A stretch of DNA of 42,211 nucleotides from JAVBPP01 sp031549535 (GTDB taxonomy: Bacteria > Bacillota > Clostridia > Oscillospirales > Acutalibacteraceae), in assembly GCA_031549535.1 (NCBI GenBank), contig JAVBPP010000023.1:1-42211 (forward strand). The letters run 5' to 3'. Positions 42,001 to 42,211 of this stretch are shown piece by piece. A model generated the notes under the pieces. That model made no database searches and was not told the DNA's origin. It was given only the letters and a program-made list of their open reading frames with translations. The translations under genes and the position numbers were made by a program. Each line of letters starts with the position of its first letter. Positions within the stretch are counted from its first letter, which is position 1.

Positions 42001-42211
42001 AAGACCGCCCCCCCCGCCGCCTATGCCGCGCTCATGGCCGCTGGACTTAGGGCTTTGCAGGCTCCGGCACAGCAGCTGGAGGACGCCCTGCATGCGCTTT
42101 CCGGGCGGTATTTCCCCGCCGCAATGTGGGAGGAGCAGCTTTTGCCCGCGCGCGTTTCCGGCTACCGCACAGAGTTGTTGAACACCTTACTCTCTCAAGG
42201 AGACTACTGCT
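39034..42211 (+). CDS. lhr: Lhr-like superfamily 2 helicase (3' end outside window)
   Basis: The frame is open from ATG 39034 to the window end (1059 codons), after GGGAGGGGGC. It reads 'MADVLTQFSPATAQWF'. Helicase motifs: Walker A 'APTGTGKT' (44-51), 'LIYISPLKALNND'-like motif Ia, motif II 'ILDELH' with D160-E-L-H163, motif III 'GLSATVEP', motif V 'ATSSMELGIDVGEVDLVLQ' and motif VI 'QRLGRAGH'. Then comes the long Lhr-specific region with 'VFEARVGNKFLLGAFAWKI' and 'FQIVFRYNANRSLLMGARQRGRLPLWVQRLRS'. Lhr proteins are DNA-repair-type 3'-5' helicases of ~1400-1500 residues, so roughly the last quarter is missing. Typical Lhr has DEVH or DEIH; DELH is a mild variant. Confidence 0.9.
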   Translation, partial: MADVLTQFSPATAQWFGQEVGAPTAVQQEGWPAIAAGGDVLVSAPTGTGKTLCAFLVFLDRLQALSAAGELEDRLYVIYISPLKALNNDIYENLKRPLAGIGGESIRTAVRTGDTPQNERQKMARKPPHVLITTPESLYLLVTSKSGQQLLRTAQSVILDELHVMMNNKRGAHLMFSLARLDSLCGRQLQRIGLSATVEPLSLAAQFLSWPNSAQIVAPVMQKERYIEVTSPLPDMRQLPEGTIWPELARNVIAHCEGKRTVIVFTEGRAQAERLAYLVNQQAGDGFALTHHGCVSRQQRLEAEEQLRSGKLRLLCATSSMELGIDVGEVDLVLQIAFPRSISSAMQRLGRAGHKPGRTSVMHLFPRTAAESVTCALTARTAMEGGIEHLQPPEKCLDILAQHLVAMAASDGYSVDEALAIAHRAYNFRTITREDICAVLRMLAGDFEHEMDHPVRPRLLYDRLHDTVAGDAYSRMLAVSAGGTIPDRGWYAVYLPDGTKLGELDEEFVFEARVGNKFLLGAFAWKIQQIQKDRVIVESTSMAGAPPPFWKGDQKGRDYQTGLHFGALLREINEAQQAGTLYNCLRACCMDVAAIKNAEMFLRGQLTATGCLPSDRCIIMEYFKTEEGGCQLMLHSVFGARVNTGLSLLLQAQAREHFHTALEAFEDDDGILLSSFDQGKTIPEHLLTGLKPEQLRPVLEALLPATPLFQIVFRYNANRSLLMGARQRGRLPLWVQRLRSAEVLGNVVMHREHPIIAETRRECLEDCWDLAGIEEVLRGIQNGRIKIHTVYSKAPSPMSLPLRRQVEAEMMYSYNPTPPNAHIAVRDALETAALLPPAKEMLEKQSEIRRQPQNAEELHAHLMAQGDLIAGETEAPITWLTDLARQGRVRYREPGLWICTEQAELYRLGLEENDTESLEKILRRCLRYRGQQNAEALSLRYDLPQEQAQQVLDTLLANGSAVEHDGWFYHHEIYARAQRETVYMRRQEAKTAPPAAYAALMAAGLRALQAPAQQLEDALHALSGRYFPAAMWEEQLLPARVSGYRTELLNTLLSQGDYC

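Noticed and set aside
1..42211. CRISPR arrays, tRNA, rRNA, transposase or phage genes
   Set aside because: No regularly spaced repeats, cloverleaf sequences or mobile-element proteins were found by reading both strands.

Overview
The window looks like chromosomal DNA of a gut-type Clostridia (Firmicutes). The evidence is two T-box leaders, GPH-type glycoside transporters, a zinc-type short L28, an ECF vitamin-type transporter, sigma-A promoters with 17-nt spacers and strong AGGAGG ribosome binding sites. The base composition and the short 'tgtaggggcg...' palindromic repeats fit Oscillospirales or a related order, but that placement is an inference. No rRNA, tRNA, CRISPR array, transposase or phage gene was seen.

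Layout. (1) 1-8927: a glycan-use island. It has the C-terminus of a GH30-like endo-glycanase, an AraC regulator, a GH2 beta-galactosidase-like enzyme, two GPH sugar transporters (one with a ~325-residue charged tail) and a metallo-beta-lactamase-fold hydrolase. A small MITE-like insertion sits directly before the GH2 ribosome binding site. (2) 8958-18645: two divergent operons of unclear purpose. The minus operon encodes a membrane-anchored alpha/beta hydrolase, an FAD oxidoreductase and a YdjC/ChbG-like deacetylase. The plus operon encodes a flavoprotein-like protein, a heterodimeric ABC exporter and a second FAD oxidoreductase with a HEAT-like tail. (3) 18793-21036: a surface metallophosphoesterase interrupted by an in-frame TAG. 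(4) 21155-26589: a LysM protein, rpmB, then recA-recX-rimO-pgsA. PgsA carries an internal duplication of its C-terminal membrane half. (5) 26573-32145: a cysteine T-box leader followed by cysE, cysS and an ECF transporter (T, fused A-A, S) with no visible break. (6) 32149-35442: a small membrane protein, a TIM-barrel isomerase-like protein, a HIT protein and a secreted M30-like metallopeptidase with an apparent 3'-end frameshift. (7) 35584-42211: an alanine T-box, alaS, a HINT protein and the first 1059 codons of an Lhr-type helicase that runs off the end.

How the parts work together. Region 1 can plausibly break down beta-galactan side chains outside the cell, import the oligomers and cleave them inside. 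Region 5 joins cysteine synthesis and charging to an ECF importer of unknown substrate under one Cys-tRNA sensor. This is the most distinctive regulatory arrangement here. Region 2 is the best candidate for an undescribed pathway, because three flavoprotein-type genes surround a dedicated ABC exporter.
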